A stretch of 64,000 nt of DNA from Chryseobacterium indologenes. Lineage in GTDB: Bacteria > Bacteroidota > Bacteroidia > Flavobacteriales > Weeksellaceae. The notes under the pieces were generated by a model. The model was not told the origin of the DNA and did not search any database. It saw only the letters and a list, made by a program, of their open reading frames with translations. The stretch lies in the NCBI GenBank assembly GCA_002439165.1, contig DJTE01000002.1:62001-126000 (forward strand), in the 5' to 3' direction. Position 1 is the first letter of the stretch, and every line of letters begins with the position of its first letter. This document shows, one piece after another, positions 9,078 through 18,980 of this stretch. Position numbers and translations under genes: made by a program.

Positions 9078-10610
9078 TTATTTATCGTAATTTTTCATGA
9101 TATATTCGAAATAATGGATCATCTTCAGGTAGTTTTCAATACTGATGTATTCATTGGTACTGTGGATACTCTGCTGCTCTGAACGGTTGATCTTAATGGG
9201 CATAAACCGGTAAATATTTTTACTTACGATCTGGTATTTATAAGCATCTGTGGCAGCCATAGTGAGATAAGGTGTGACAATAGCTCCGGGACAGATCTCT
9301 TTTATTCCGTCTTCAATCATTTTATAGGCTTTTGTATCTGTGGGTGAAACGGCAGAAGCTTCTCTTGTATTATCAATATCTTCTACCTCAACGTCAAAAC
9401 CTTCTGTTGCTTTTGCAATATGTTCACGGACTTCTTTTACTGAATTTCCGGGAAGAAGCCTGAAGTTGACCACAAATTCCACTTCCGGAGAAAGAACATT
9501 GGCGCCGTCGCTGCCTTTCATCATGGTAAGAGCTGTTGTGGTGCGTACCAGCGCATTTGTTGTATTATTTTTGGTAAGCTGTGAAAGAAGCAATGGCTTC
9601 AGAAGCCACTGATTAGCAATAGCAAGCCTGCTGGTGAATGGCATAGCTCCACCTATATTATCAAAAAAGTCTTTAATCAGGGGCGTAATTACAGGTTTCA
9701 TCTGATGGTCCTCAAGACGTTGCATGATCACAGCTGCTTTTCCTATGGCACTTTCCATAGGAGGCATAGAGGAATGTCCTCCCAATCCTTTTACTTTGAT
9801 TTTTGCAGATAAAAAGCCTTTTTCCGCACAGCCAACAGCTGCTACATCAGAATTTATCCCGGCAATATTTCCTTTTTCCATGATCAGGCCTCCTTCGTCA
9901 TAAACGGCCTCAAACTTTAATCCTGCTTTCCTGAAATGCTCTGCAATCTGCACGGCTCCTTTCTGCCCTCCCACTTCTTCATCGAAACCAAAGGCAAGGT
10001 AAATATCTCTTTTGGGAACCGCTCCGCTCCGGATGAGATTATTCATAGATTCCATTAAAGAAAAAAGCATTCCTTTCATATCTATTGCTCCTCTCCCATA
10101 GATCCTTCCGTGGGCAACAGCACCGGAAAACGGTTCAAAATCCCAGTCTTCAGCAACTTCAGATACAGCAGGAAGAGGTTGATCATCCGGTCTGAAAACA
10201 TTCTGTTCTTTATTTTTTATATCTGCATCACCCGGAGGAACTACATCCATATGGGAAAGAAACAGAACAGGCTCAAGTCCGGAATCGCTTCCCTTCAGCC
10301 TGAAAACCAATGCATAATTATTAATTTCGTAGTTTTCGGTATTCTGATACACCAAAGGATAAGTGTTTCTCAGATATTCTTTAAACCGGTCGAAAGGTGC
10401 ATAATCAAAAACACCCAGGCTCCCTGAAGAAACCGTAGGAATTTTGATTCCGCCAGACAATCGCATTACCGCAGAATCGTTTTTGGCAGGCTTCCATTTC
10501 TCGGAGGCATCTGCTGTAATCTTTTTAAAAGGGTAAGTATAGGTTTTAATCAGCAATACAACAATCAAAATAATAAGGATCCCGAAAACGGCTAAAAGAA
10601 TATTTTTCAT
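9078..10610 (-). CDS. M20-family metallopeptidase (PM20D1/carboxypeptidase S type)
   Basis: 510 residues. An N-terminal membrane anchor (LLAVFGILIILIVVLLI, residues ~4-22) precedes the M20 fold. Zinc-site motifs are in order: LSHMDVVPPGD (first His/Asp), GRGAIDMKG (bridging Asp), FGFDEEVGGQKGA (catalytic Glu and zinc Glu) and YDEGG. GLGGHSSMPP marks the lid/dimer domain. The length and anchor resemble the PM20D1 and yeast carboxypeptidase S group, which act on N-acyl amino acids or dipeptides; the substrate here is not known. The active site would lie in the periplasm. The flanking genes show no clear functional link. Confidence 0.85.
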   Translation of the reverse strand: MKNILLAVFGILIILIVVLLIKTYTYPFKKITADASEKWKPAKNDSAVMRLSGGIKIPTVSSGSLGVFDYAPFDRFKEYLRNTYPLVYQNTENYEINNYALVFRLKGSDSGLEPVLFLSHMDVVPPGDADIKNKEQNVFRPDDQPLPAVSEVAEDWDFEPFSGAVAHGRIYGRGAIDMKGMLFSLMESMNNLIRSGAVPKRDIYLAFGFDEEVGGQKGAVQIAEHFRKAGLKFEAVYDEGGLIMEKGNIAGINSDVAAVGCAEKGFLSAKIKVKGLGGHSSMPPMESAIGKAAVIMQRLEDHQMKPVITPLIKDFFDNIGGAMPFTSRLAIANQWLLKPLLLSQLTKNNTTNALVRTTTALTMMKGSDGANVLSPEVEFVVNFRLLPGNSVKEVREHIAKATEGFDVEVEDIDNTREASAVSPTDTKAYKMIEDGIKEICPGAIVTPYLTMAATDAYKYQIVSKNIYRFMPIKINRSEQQSIHSTNEYISIENYLKMIHYFEYIMKNYDK

Positions 10611-10712
10611 AATGAAGAGATTTTGTGTGGTGTGGCAGTATCACAAATATAACAAACAAATCTTCTTCCGCTGAAAAAACAGGTAATTATATTGGCCCGG
10701 CTGATGAACAGA

Positions 10713-11273
10713 TTATTGCCCCAGCCAGAATTTCGTATTAAGCTCGAAAAAGATTTTATTATTTTCCAGTTTAAATTTATCAACAGACTGTTTTGCAGGG
10801 TTGTTAATGGAAATAAATCTTAAAATTCCTTTTTCTTCCTGTATATAAATTTCCATTACATCATATCCCTTATGCTGATAAATAAACTGAAGCCCGTTCT
10901 GCATTTCTTTTTCAGGAGTTTTTACAGAAAAAAACTTCTTTACATCTTCTATCTTTTTACCCTCATAATAGAACCCAAGCATATTGTTGTAAATACTACC
11001 GGGAGTATAAGTAAAAAGAACCTGTTCGCAGGGTTCTGCATTAAAATGATTAAGAATTTCACGGACGTATTTATTGGTAAAAAACACCTCTTTTTTAGCT
11101 GTTCTATCAAAAATATAATCTGCATAAAAACTGATGTCCAGCGTTCCTGTATGAAAAAAAATTTTTCTTGTTATATTTTCCGTATCAGGAACCTGGTCTG
11201 TGGGGATTACTCTGATGTAATTTGTACAGGAGACCAGGCATAAAACCATACACACAGACAGTTTCTTTATCAT
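10713..11273 (-). CDS. Hypothetical lipoprotein, 186 residues
   Basis: The N-terminus (MIKKLSVCMVLCLVSCTNY) is a lipoprotein signal with lipobox LVSC at about residue 16. The mature protein contains alternating hydrophobic strands and no motif I recognise. It lies about 160 bases downstream of the aspartic-protease-like gene at 11437-12561 and 100 bases upstream of the M20 peptidase gene, all on the minus strand, so a shared transcript is possible but not shown. Confidence 0.6.
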   Translation of the reverse strand: MIKKLSVCMVLCLVSCTNYIRVIPTDQVPDTENITRKIFFHTGTLDISFYADYIFDRTAKKEVFFTNKYVREILNHFNAEPCEQVLFTYTPGSIYNNMLGFYYEGKKIEDVKKFFSVKTPEKEMQNGLQFIYQHKGYDVMEIYIQEEKGILRFISINNPAKQSVDKFKLENNKIFFELNTKFWLGQ

Positions 11274-11436
11274 ATTTCAGAAAATTAAAAAGTTTTCAAA
11301 ATAATCATTGTACGGATCATTAAAAAACATAAAAAAGGCTAGCGTCCCGGGATACTGAATTTTTATTTATCCTGCTGATCCGTGCTGAACAAAAGTAAAA
11401 TCTTAAAATTCAGTTTTAAATAGAGACTGTCATTTT

Positions 11437-12561
11437 TTAATTCAAATACTGCAGTACGTCTTTTTTTTCCAGAGTAATTTTTTTACGAGATTCCGTTTCC
11501 AGAGTAATATTTTCGTTACTATCCATTATTTTTTTGATTTCACAGAAAGTTCCGTCATTGACCTTTGCAATATCTATATCGTTTATTTTAATAATTTTTT
11601 CACCCAGTTCCAGGTCTGCTAACTGAGGTACCTGTAATTTATTAACGATCATTATATTCTGATCGATGGAAGCCAGAGAAATTCCCCAATTTCTGTATTC
11701 GGCTTTTTTTCCGTTAGGACTGAGGACAATCTTTTTATTAATAAAATCAAGATCTGTCACATAATTTTCCATAAACTTTGTTCCTATCAGACTGGAACCT
11801 TCATTATTCGTATCCACAATCTGGCTGCCTGCACTGCTGTTATTAAAAATAACCTCCATCAGATCCACCTGTCTCTGCCCCTTACTGATACTGTTGATTC
11901 CCTGTGAAAGTAATCCTTCAAAAACCAGAGACCTATTATCTTTTATCAGGTCATATATCTTCTGATTAACAGAAAATCCCATATTGGAACCGGTATCGAA
12001 TACAAATTCAATATTCTGATTTCTGATTTCAGTATTCACTTTCGGAATCCCCGTGAAGTTTTCCTGTGAAAAAGGGATCTTTATGGAAGCAGGAAGATCA
12101 TTTTCCTGAGTCTCATTAAAAATACTTATTGTTTTGCTGTTAAAATCAATCCGCCAGATTTTATCTTTCATCACATTCGCCCCTAATATTCCACTGATCT
12201 TTTTACAGGCCCGGGAACTCATCCAACTTATATCCATAAAGGAAAAATCCACATTTTTAAAGTTCAGATCAGAGATTTTCAGACTGTTCAGGGTGAAGAC
12301 ATCCGATTTCGACTTTACATTGTTGGCATCCACTGCTTCAAAAATAATATTGCTTTTTTTCGCATTCATCTCACTTTTCAGTTCAGATGAAATTAATGTG
12401 AATGCACCGGAATCAAAAATAAAATTATGAGGATTACGATTAATACTTACTTTGATCATTATCTTTCCGTCAATCAGCTCGAAAGGTATGGTTGTGGCAC
12501 TGAAAAAACAAGGCAAGGCCAGTAATAAGATGATGCAGGTATATTTGATACAGCTTTTCAT
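11437..12561 (-). CDS. Secreted retropepsin-like aspartic protease with C-terminal PDZ-like domain
   Basis: 374 residues with an N-terminal signal sequence (residues ~5-22). Two aspartyl-protease motifs appear: FDSGAFTL (D50) and FDTGSNMGF (D189), each followed by hydrophobic-glycine strands (ILGANV ~126, LIGTKFMENYV ~255). The last ~80 residues look like a PDZ domain: LADLELGEKIIKINDIDI then a helix-strand end. Family knowledge: bacterial proteins of this kind carry retropepsin-like lobes plus PDZ; their substrates are mostly unknown. It has the same two-motif layout as the 6170-7069 protein but low obvious sequence identity. A signal-peptidase I site is likely near SATTIPFE. Confidence 0.7.
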   Translation of the reverse strand: MKSCIKYTCIILLLALPCFFSATTIPFELIDGKIMIKVSINRNPHNFIFDSGAFTLISSELKSEMNAKKSNIIFEAVDANNVKSKSDVFTLNSLKISDLNFKNVDFSFMDISWMSSRACKKISGILGANVMKDKIWRIDFNSKTISIFNETQENDLPASIKIPFSQENFTGIPKVNTEIRNQNIEFVFDTGSNMGFSVNQKIYDLIKDNRSLVFEGLLSQGINSISKGQRQVDLMEVIFNNSSAGSQIVDTNNEGSSLIGTKFMENYVTDLDFINKKIVLSPNGKKAEYRNWGISLASIDQNIMIVNKLQVPQLADLELGEKIIKINDIDIAKVNDGTFCEIKKIMDSNENITLETESRKKITLEKKDVLQYLN

Positions 12562-12646
12562 TAAAAAAATAATTTAGCTAAAAATATAAAAATAAAGCAT
12601 AAATTTCCCATTCTGTCTGTTTTTTAATGAAAACAAGCATAAAAAA

Positions 12647-12671
12647 GGGCCGCCCCCGAAAGGATCAGCCC
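12647..12671 (-). terminator. Terminator of the RND efflux operon
   Basis: On the minus strand a GC-rich imperfect stem (GGGCTG... paired with the GGCCC end, including G-T pairs) is followed by TTTTTT, 41 bases after the stop of the outer membrane factor gene. Confidence 0.55.
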
Positions 12672-12711
12672 CACAAAACATTAACTGTTTTTATTGAGAA
12701 TTATGATATTT

Positions 12712-14160
12712 TTATTTCCAGCCTCCGCCCAGGCTTTTGTAGATGTCTACAACCGTACTGAGCTGTTTCTGTTTGGCTTCAATCAGTTCCATTTTTGCGT
12801 CCAGGGCATCCCTCTGATTTAAAAGCACTTCCAGATAATCAGCTCTGGAATTTCTGAACAGCTGATTGGCAATATCAATAGACTGGTCCAGTGCTTTGGT
12901 TTCCTGGGATTTCAACTGATAGTACTGGTCTATATTTTTAATTTTAGACATCAGGTTGGCTACATCCAGATAAGCATTTAAAATGGTTTTATCATACTCA
13001 TAAAGAGACTGTATCTGTTTGGCATCCGCAGTCTGAAAATTAGCTTTGATGGCACTTTTGTTAATCAGCGGTCCTGCCAGTTCACCCGCTAAGTTATAAG
13101 CAATGGATTCCGGCAATTTAACCAGATATGACGGTTTGAATGCCTCAAGCCCTAAGGTTGCTGAAATTTCCAGTGAAGGATAAAATTCTTTTCTTGCGGC
13201 TTCCACATCCAGTTTTGCAGCTTTCAGCTCCAGTTCAGCCTGTTTGATATCCGGGCGGTTAGAAAGCAGTTGAGACGGAATGCCGGTATACACCGTCTGC
13301 GGGATGGTAGACATAAAACTTTCTTTTGTTCTCACAATAGGCTGCGGATATCTCCCCAAAAGCGCATTGATCTGATTTTCCTTTTCAGTGATCTGCTGGC
13401 GGATGGTATATTCTGAAGCTTTGGATTTCGCCAGTTCAGCTTCAAATTTTTTCACGGCCAGTTCTGTTGCTGCGGCAGCTTCTTTCTGAATCTTCGAAAT
13501 TTCCAGTGCTCTCTCCTGAAGTTTGATATACTGCTGAATAATATCGAGCTGGTTATCAAGAGCCAGTAATTCATAATAATTATCGGCGACTTCTTCAATA
13601 AGTTTAGACAGTACAAAATTCTTTCCTTCAACGGTAGAAAGATAATGGGCCACTGCGGCCTCTTTTTCGGTTCTCAGTTTTTTCCAGATATCTATTTCCC
13701 AGTTGGCCATCAGCCCTCCTTCAAAATTACCCAGCGGATCCGGCATTTCTTTTCCGGGTTCAATTTCTGTGGTGGCATCTCCGGCCCCTTCGCTGGTGTA
13801 ACGCCCCGCTTTTTTAAGTCCGGCACCTATTCCCGCTGAAACAGTCGGGCTCAGCTTACCTTTTTTGGCTAAAACTCCACTTTTGGCAATTTCAATTTCC
13901 TGAAGGGTAATCAGTAATTCCTGGTTGTTCTTTAAAGCTGTTTCAATTAAAGCAACCAGGTTCGGATCAGTAAAAAACTGTCTCCACGGAGTGGTTCCAC
14001 TGTTGTTATTGGCATCCTGCTGCTCTTCCTGGTTGAAATTCTGGGGAAGATTCTCTTTTACTTCATCTTTTATAACGGTAGCCATCGGAGCTTTGCAGCC
14101 TGTAAGTACAAGCGACAAAGCTATTATGGCGGATATTTTCTTAATCTTCAAATTTTCCAT
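12712..14160 (-). CDS. Efflux outer membrane factor (TolC/NodT-type lipoprotein)
   Basis: 482 residues. The N-terminus is a lipoprotein signal ending in LVLTGCKAP. The body has the two long helical hairpins of TolC-family channels (for example the 190-260 and 400-470 regions) with repeated motifs such as LLSNRPDIKQAELELKAAK, typical of the NodT branch. TolC-type proteins form the trimeric outer membrane exit duct of tripartite pumps. Its start overlaps the end of the RND pump gene by 20 bases, and it is the last gene of the operon adaptor-pump-exit duct. Confidence 0.93.
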   Translation of the reverse strand: MENLKIKKISAIIALSLVLTGCKAPMATVIKDEVKENLPQNFNQEEQQDANNNSGTTPWRQFFTDPNLVALIETALKNNQELLITLQEIEIAKSGVLAKKGKLSPTVSAGIGAGLKKAGRYTSEGAGDATTEIEPGKEMPDPLGNFEGGLMANWEIDIWKKLRTEKEAAVAHYLSTVEGKNFVLSKLIEEVADNYYELLALDNQLDIIQQYIKLQERALEISKIQKEAAAATELAVKKFEAELAKSKASEYTIRQQITEKENQINALLGRYPQPIVRTKESFMSTIPQTVYTGIPSQLLSNRPDIKQAELELKAAKLDVEAARKEFYPSLEISATLGLEAFKPSYLVKLPESIAYNLAGELAGPLINKSAIKANFQTADAKQIQSLYEYDKTILNAYLDVANLMSKIKNIDQYYQLKSQETKALDQSIDIANQLFRNSRADYLEVLLNQRDALDAKMELIEAKQKQLSTVVDIYKSLGGGWK

Positions 14161-17100
14161 CGTGTTCGTAAGGTTCAGTTTGTTCTGTTAATGGGTTTTC
14201 TTCTTCGTATCTGGCCAGCCTTGATTTATCGGCAATGGTTCCGAAGATATAGTACAGTCCCGGAATGATCATCAGTCCGAACACCGTTCCTATCAGCATA
14301 CCTCCGGCGGCGGCAGTACCAATTGTTCTGTTTCCTACTGCTCCCGGACCTGTGGCAATTACCAGCGGAATAAGCCCGGCAATAAAAGCAAATGAAGTCA
14401 TCAGGATAGGACGGAAACGGATTGCTGCTCCTTCAATGGCAGCTTTAGCAACCGGAATTCCTTCTTCAGCTTTTTTCTGAACAGCAAATTCCACGATCAG
14501 TACGGCATTTTTACCCAACAGACCGATCAGCATCACCATAGCCACCTGTGCATAAATGTTATTTTCCAGTCCTAATAATTTCAGGCACAGAAATGCTCCG
14601 AAAATCCCTGTCGGAAGTGACAGAATTACCGGAAGTGGAAGGATAAAGCTTTCATACTGTGCCGAAAGGATCAGGTAAACAAATCCCAGACATACAAGGA
14701 AAATAAATACGGCTTCATTTCCACGGCTTACTTCGTCTTTCGAAATCCCCGCCCAGTCGATACCGAAACCTCTCGGAAGCGTTTTATCCGCTACTTCCTG
14801 AATCGCTTTGATGGCCTGTCCGCTGCTGTATCCCGGTGCCGGGGTACCGCTCACCTCCGCAGAGTTGTACATATTATGTCTTGTAATTTCAGAAAGACCG
14901 TATACTTTTTCCAGTTTCATAAAATCGGAATACGGAACCATCTGCTCTTTATCATTTTTCACATAGAGCTTCAGAAGATCGGTAGGAAGAGCCCGGTATT
15001 GAGGCCCTGCCTGTACAATTACTTTATAAGGCCTGTCGAAACGGATAAAACTTGTTTCGTAGTTTGAACCGATCAGTGTAGACAGGTTGCCCATCGCATT
15101 ATCGATCGTTACTCCTTTCTGTTCGGCAAGATCGTTATCTACCCTGAGCATATACTGAGGGAAACTGGCGGAATAGAAGGTAAATGCAGACCCCAGTTCG
15201 GGACGTTTTTTAAGCTCTTTTACAAAGTCATTACTCACCTGTTCCATTTTATGGTAATCTCCACTTCCTGCCTTATCCAGCAGACGGAGCTCGAAACCAC
15301 CTGCGGCTCCATATCCGGGAATGGAAGGCGGCTGAAAGAACTCAATATTGGCACCCGGAATATTTTTGGCTTTTTCTTCCAGTTTTTCAATGATTTCAGC
15401 AGCAGATTCCTTGCGGTCTTCCCAGCTTTTAAGGTTAATCAGACAGGTTCCTGAATTGGATCCGGTTCCTTCTGTCAGAATTTCATACCCGGCCAGTGAA
15501 GAAACCGACTGCACCCCGTCAATATCCTCAGATTCGCGGAGCAGTTCTTTTGCAATCTGGTTGGTTCTTTCCAGTGTAGATCCGGGCGGTGTCTGGATGA
15601 TAGCATAGATCATTCCCTGGTCTTCTGCCGGAATAAACCCGGAAGGAAGGGAATTGCTCAGGAAGAATGTACAGACACAGAATGCCAGCAATAACGGAAG
15701 GGTAAATGCTTTTTTCGTTACTGTCCTGTTCAGCATTTTCTCATATCTCCCTGCTCCTCTGGTAAACAGATTATTGAATTTATCAAGGAAAATCGTAGCC
15801 GGGGTTCTCTTCCTGGCTTTTCCGTGATTATTTTTCAGGATTAAGGCACAAAGTGCTGGAGTCAGCGTTAATGCAACGATTCCGGAAAGAATAATTGCCG
15901 AAGCCATGGTAATAGAGAACTGGCGGTAAAATACGCCTACCGGACCAGACATAAAGGCTATCGGAATAAATACCGATGCCATCACCAGCGTGATCGCAAT
16001 AATTGCTCCGCTGATCTCATGCATAGCTTCTTCCGTAGCTTTTAATGGGGAAAGATTCTTTTCTTCCATCTTGGCATGGACTGCCTCAATCACGACAATG
16101 GCATCATCCACTACCACACCGATTGCCATTACCAGAGCAAAGAGTGAGATCATATTCAGGGTAATCCCGAATGCAGACATTACGGCAAAAGTTCCCACGA
16201 GTGAAACAGGAACCGCCAAAGCGGGAATCAGTGTTGAGCGCCAGTCTCCCAGGAACAGGAATACCACGATCGCCACAAGGATAAAGGCTTCAAATAAGGT
16301 ATGGATAACTTTTTCCATAGAAGCATCCAGGAACCGGGAAACGTCATAACTGATGTCGTAATGCATTCCTTTCGGGAAGGTAGTTTTCTGAAGGTCTGCC
16401 ATCAAGGTTTTTACATTTTTGATAACGTCACTTGCATTGGATCCGTATGACTGTTTTACTGTAATTGCTGCGGAAGGTTTTCCGTTCAGTGTGGAATAAA
16501 TATCATACATTGAGCTTCCGAATTCAATATCGGCCACATCTTTCAGCCTTACAAATTCTCCTGCTGATTTTGCTTTCAGGATGATGTTTCCATAATCTTT
16601 TTCATTATTGAAACGCCCCGGATATTTCAGAATATACTCAAACGACTGTGAGCGCTTACCTGAGCTTTCTCCTGTTTTTCCCGGAGAAGCTTCAAGACTC
16701 TGCTGATTAAGGGCTTCCATTACTTCGTCAGCCGAAATATTATAGGCAGTAAGTCTGTCCGGTTTCAGCCAGATACGCATGGCGTATTCACGGGTTCCGA
16801 GGATATCGGCAAATCCTACTCCGCTCACCCTTCTCAGTTCAGACATTACGTTGATGTCGGCATAATTGAACAGGAATTTCTGGTCGGCTTTGGGATCATC
16901 ACTGTACAGGTTGATGTACATAAGCATATTGGGCTCTTCGCGGGTAATTTTCACTCCTTCGCGTACCACAAGCGGCGGAAGTTTATTTACCACTGAAGAT
17001 ACGCGGTTCTGAACATTTACTGCGGCAACATTGGGGTCTGTTCCGAGGTCAAATACGACCTGAATGGAAGCTTCCCCGTCATTTCCTGCATCGGAGGTCA

Positions 17101-17332
17101 TGTATTTCATGCCCGGTACTCCATTCAATCCTCTTTCAAGGGGAATTACCACCGATTTGATCAACAGTTCGTTGTTGGCTCCGGGATATTCTGCGGTAAT
17201 ATTTACTTTAGGCGGTGAAATAGAGGGAAACTGGGTCACCGGAAGTTTTACCAGTGACAGAATTCCCATAAATACGATAATCAGAGAGATTACGATAGAC
17301 AGAACAGGTCTGCGGATGAATTTCTTAAACAT
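14141..17332 (-). CDS. RND-family efflux pump permease (HAE1/AcrB type)
   Basis: 1063 residues, the usual AcrB length. It uses the proton gradient to export drugs or other amphiphiles. Visible signatures are the N-terminal FIRRPVLSIVISLIIVFMG, the TM4 pair of proton-relay aspartates in AIGVVVDDAIVVIEA (~405), the TM10 lysine in LIGLLGKNAVLIVEF and the porter-domain PPGSTLERT segment. Twelve hydrophobic segments and two large periplasmic loops fit the family. It lies 23 bases after the adaptor gene. The substrates are unknown; HAE1 pumps of this type usually carry multiple drugs. No regulator gene is adjacent in this window. Confidence 0.96.
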   Translation of the reverse strand: MFKKFIRRPVLSIVISLIIVFMGILSLVKLPVTQFPSISPPKVNITAEYPGANNELLIKSVVIPLERGLNGVPGMKYMTSDAGNDGEASIQVVFDLGTDPNVAAVNVQNRVSSVVNKLPPLVVREGVKITREEPNMLMYINLYSDDPKADQKFLFNYADINVMSELRRVSGVGFADILGTREYAMRIWLKPDRLTAYNISADEVMEALNQQSLEASPGKTGESSGKRSQSFEYILKYPGRFNNEKDYGNIILKAKSAGEFVRLKDVADIEFGSSMYDIYSTLNGKPSAAITVKQSYGSNASDVIKNVKTLMADLQKTTFPKGMHYDISYDVSRFLDASMEKVIHTLFEAFILVAIVVFLFLGDWRSTLIPALAVPVSLVGTFAVMSAFGITLNMISLFALVMAIGVVVDDAIVVIEAVHAKMEEKNLSPLKATEEAMHEISGAIIAITLVMASVFIPIAFMSGPVGVFYRQFSITMASAIILSGIVALTLTPALCALILKNNHGKARKRTPATIFLDKFNNLFTRGAGRYEKMLNRTVTKKAFTLPLLLAFCVCTFFLSNSLPSGFIPAEDQGMIYAIIQTPPGSTLERTNQIAKELLRESEDIDGVQSVSSLAGYEILTEGTGSNSGTCLINLKSWEDRKESAAEIIEKLEEKAKNIPGANIEFFQPPSIPGYGAAGGFELRLLDKAGSGDYHKMEQVSNDFVKELKKRPELGSAFTFYSASFPQYMLRVDNDLAEQKGVTIDNAMGNLSTLIGSNYETSFIRFDRPYKVIVQAGPQYRALPTDLLKLYVKNDKEQMVPYSDFMKLEKVYGLSEITRHNMYNSAEVSGTPAPGYSSGQAIKAIQEVADKTLPRGFGIDWAGISKDEVSRGNEAVFIFLVCLGFVYLILSAQYESFILPLPVILSLPTGIFGAFLCLKLLGLENNIYAQVAMVMLIGLLGKNAVLIVEFAVQKKAEEGIPVAKAAIEGAAIRFRPILMTSFAFIAGLIPLVIATGPGAVGNRTIGTAAAGGMLIGTVFGLMIIPGLYYIFGTIADKSRLARYEEENPLTEQTEPYEHDGKFED

Positions 17333-17355
17333 GATGTTTCTTTATTAGGCGTAAA

Positions 17356-18441
17356 CTACTCTGCTTTTAATTTCAATGAGTGAAGAACTTTTTTAGGGTC
17401 CTGGAATTTTGTTTTTATCTTTTGATCGTCTTTTACTTTCTGTACGCCTTCCAATAATATCTGATCTCCTGTGGAAAGCCCCGAACCTACGACATACAGA
17501 TCCGGAAGTTCGTAAGCTACTTTTATATTTCTGGATTTTGCGGTTCCGTTTTTATCGATCACAAATACATATTTCTGATCCTGGATTTCATAGGTTGCTT
17601 TCTGTGGAATGATCAGTGCATTATGTACCGGCATCGTCATCTGTACTTTTCCTGTTTCTCCATTTCTCAGAAGTTTGTCAGGATTCGGGAATTTTGCCCG
17701 GAAGGCGATATTTCCGGTTTCGTTGTCGAATTCTCCTTCTATGGTCTGGATTTCTCCTTTTTGAGGCAGCGTTTCCCCATTGGCCATAATCAGGGATACC
17801 TGATTGCTTCCTCTGTCTGCTGCATGGGTCTGATAGCTCAGATATTCAGGTTCGGAAACATTGAAGTAACTGTAAACGCTGGTATTGTCTGATAAAGAGG
17901 TCAGCAGATCTCCCTCATCTACAAGGCTCCCCAATTTTAACGGGATTCTGTTGATCACTCCGGAGAAAGGTGCTTTAATATCGGTGAAGGATAAGTGGAT
18001 CTGAGCCAGTTTCATTTCTGCATTGGCTGCATCCAGTTTTGCTTTGGCCATTGCTCTCTCATTTTTGGAAACAATATTGTTACTGGCCAGTGTACTTGCA
18101 TTTTTAAGTTCAATAGATGCCTGTTCTACTTCTGCCTTAGCTTTCAGAAGCTCTGCCTGATACAACTGAGGCATAATTCTGAACAGGGTCTGACCGGCCT
18201 GTACATACTGGCCTTCATCTACATAAATTTTTTCGAGAAATCCTTTTTCCTGTGCGCGGACCTCAATATTTTTAACTGACTGGATCTGTGCTACATATTC
18301 TTTGTTGATCACCGTATCCATTTTTACAGGGCTGGTAACCGGATAAGTCGCAGCTTCTTCCTTTTCTTCTTTTTTGCGACCACAGCTGACAGCCAGCAAA
18401 AGGGTACAAAGCGCAATGCCTGAGGCAACTCTTTTCATCAT
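17356..18441 (-). CDS. RND efflux periplasmic adaptor (membrane fusion protein, lipoprotein)
   Basis: 361 residues from the ATG at 18441, where a lipoprotein signal begins (MMKRVASGIALCTLLLAVSC); the frame extends upstream to 18531 but that part is not signal-like. It has the barrel-sandwich/lipoyl half-motifs (VRAQEKGFLEKIYVDEGQYV and IKAPFSGVINRI), a helical hairpin between them (residues ~95-150) and beta-barrel plus membrane-proximal domains. MFPs link the inner membrane pump to the outer membrane duct. It is the first gene of the operon. Confidence 0.93.
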   Translation of the reverse strand: MMKRVASGIALCTLLLAVSCGRKKEEKEEAATYPVTSPVKMDTVINKEYVAQIQSVKNIEVRAQEKGFLEKIYVDEGQYVQAGQTLFRIMPQLYQAELLKAKAEVEQASIELKNASTLASNNIVSKNERAMAKAKLDAANAEMKLAQIHLSFTDIKAPFSGVINRIPLKLGSLVDEGDLLTSLSDNTSVYSYFNVSEPEYLSYQTHAADRGSNQVSLIMANGETLPQKGEIQTIEGEFDNETGNIAFRAKFPNPDKLLRNGETGKVQMTMPVHNALIIPQKATYEIQDQKYVFVIDKNGTAKSRNIKVAYELPDLYVVGSGLSTGDQILLEGVQKVKDDQKIKTKFQDPKKVLHSLKLKAE

Positions 18442-18590
18442 AATTCTAGAGTTATATAAGTTCGTTAATGTTTTGTTTTGAATGGAAAATGGCAATAAGG
18501 TAAGGCTGTTGTGCTGATTGCCGGCATACACAACGCAGTAAGCGTTCTGATCACTTTATGAACAGAAAACAGATCGGAAAAAATGAAATT

Positions 18591-18980
18591 TTAAATTCTG
18601 ATAGAACGGATCAGAATGAATTTTTTTACATGGGGAAACAGCGAGAGAAAGCCATGAATATCCGGTTTTCTGCTTTTAAAGGATCTTAATCCGAAAATAT
18701 AGACCAGACTGAAAACCCCGGCAAGAATGACAATAGCCTGAAAGGTATCAGACATATGAAAATCGTCTTCGTAAAGTTCCAGGGTAGAATTGTCCACACT
18801 GTCTGCCATCTGCTGAACGGTAAGCTTTTCGTAAGTCTGATTCAGCCGGTTGGCTCTTTTGGGCATATGATGAGAAACATGTCCGGAATAGTCATTCCGA
18901 AGTGTTTTGACATTCAGACGGCTCTCTATTACAAAAAGCAGGAAAAGGCCCGTCAAAAAATATACTATAAAATTTCTCAT
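18591..18980 (-). CDS. Small membrane protein with two TM segments, unknown function
   Basis: 129 residues from the ATG at 18980; an ATG at 19001 would add seven. The first hydrophobic segment (FIVYFLTGLFLLFVI) is an uncleaved anchor. A hydrophilic loop with many acidic residues follows, then a second segment (FQAIVILAGVFSLVYIFGL) and a basic tail. The arrangement suggests a periplasmic loop between two membrane helices. I do not recognise a family. It lies 150 bases upstream of the efflux operon on the same strand, so a link is possible but unproven. Confidence 0.5.
   Translation of the reverse strand: MRNFIVYFLTGLFLLFVIESRLNVKTLRNDYSGHVSHHMPKRANRLNQTYEKLTVQQMADSVDNSTLELYEDDFHMSDTFQAIVILAGVFSLVYIFGLRSFKSRKPDIHGFLSLFPHVKKFILIRSIRI

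Noticed and set aside
18442..18531. Longer RND adaptor starting at 18531
   Set aside because: The ATG at 18441 starts a clear lipoprotein signal; the upstream part is not signal-like.
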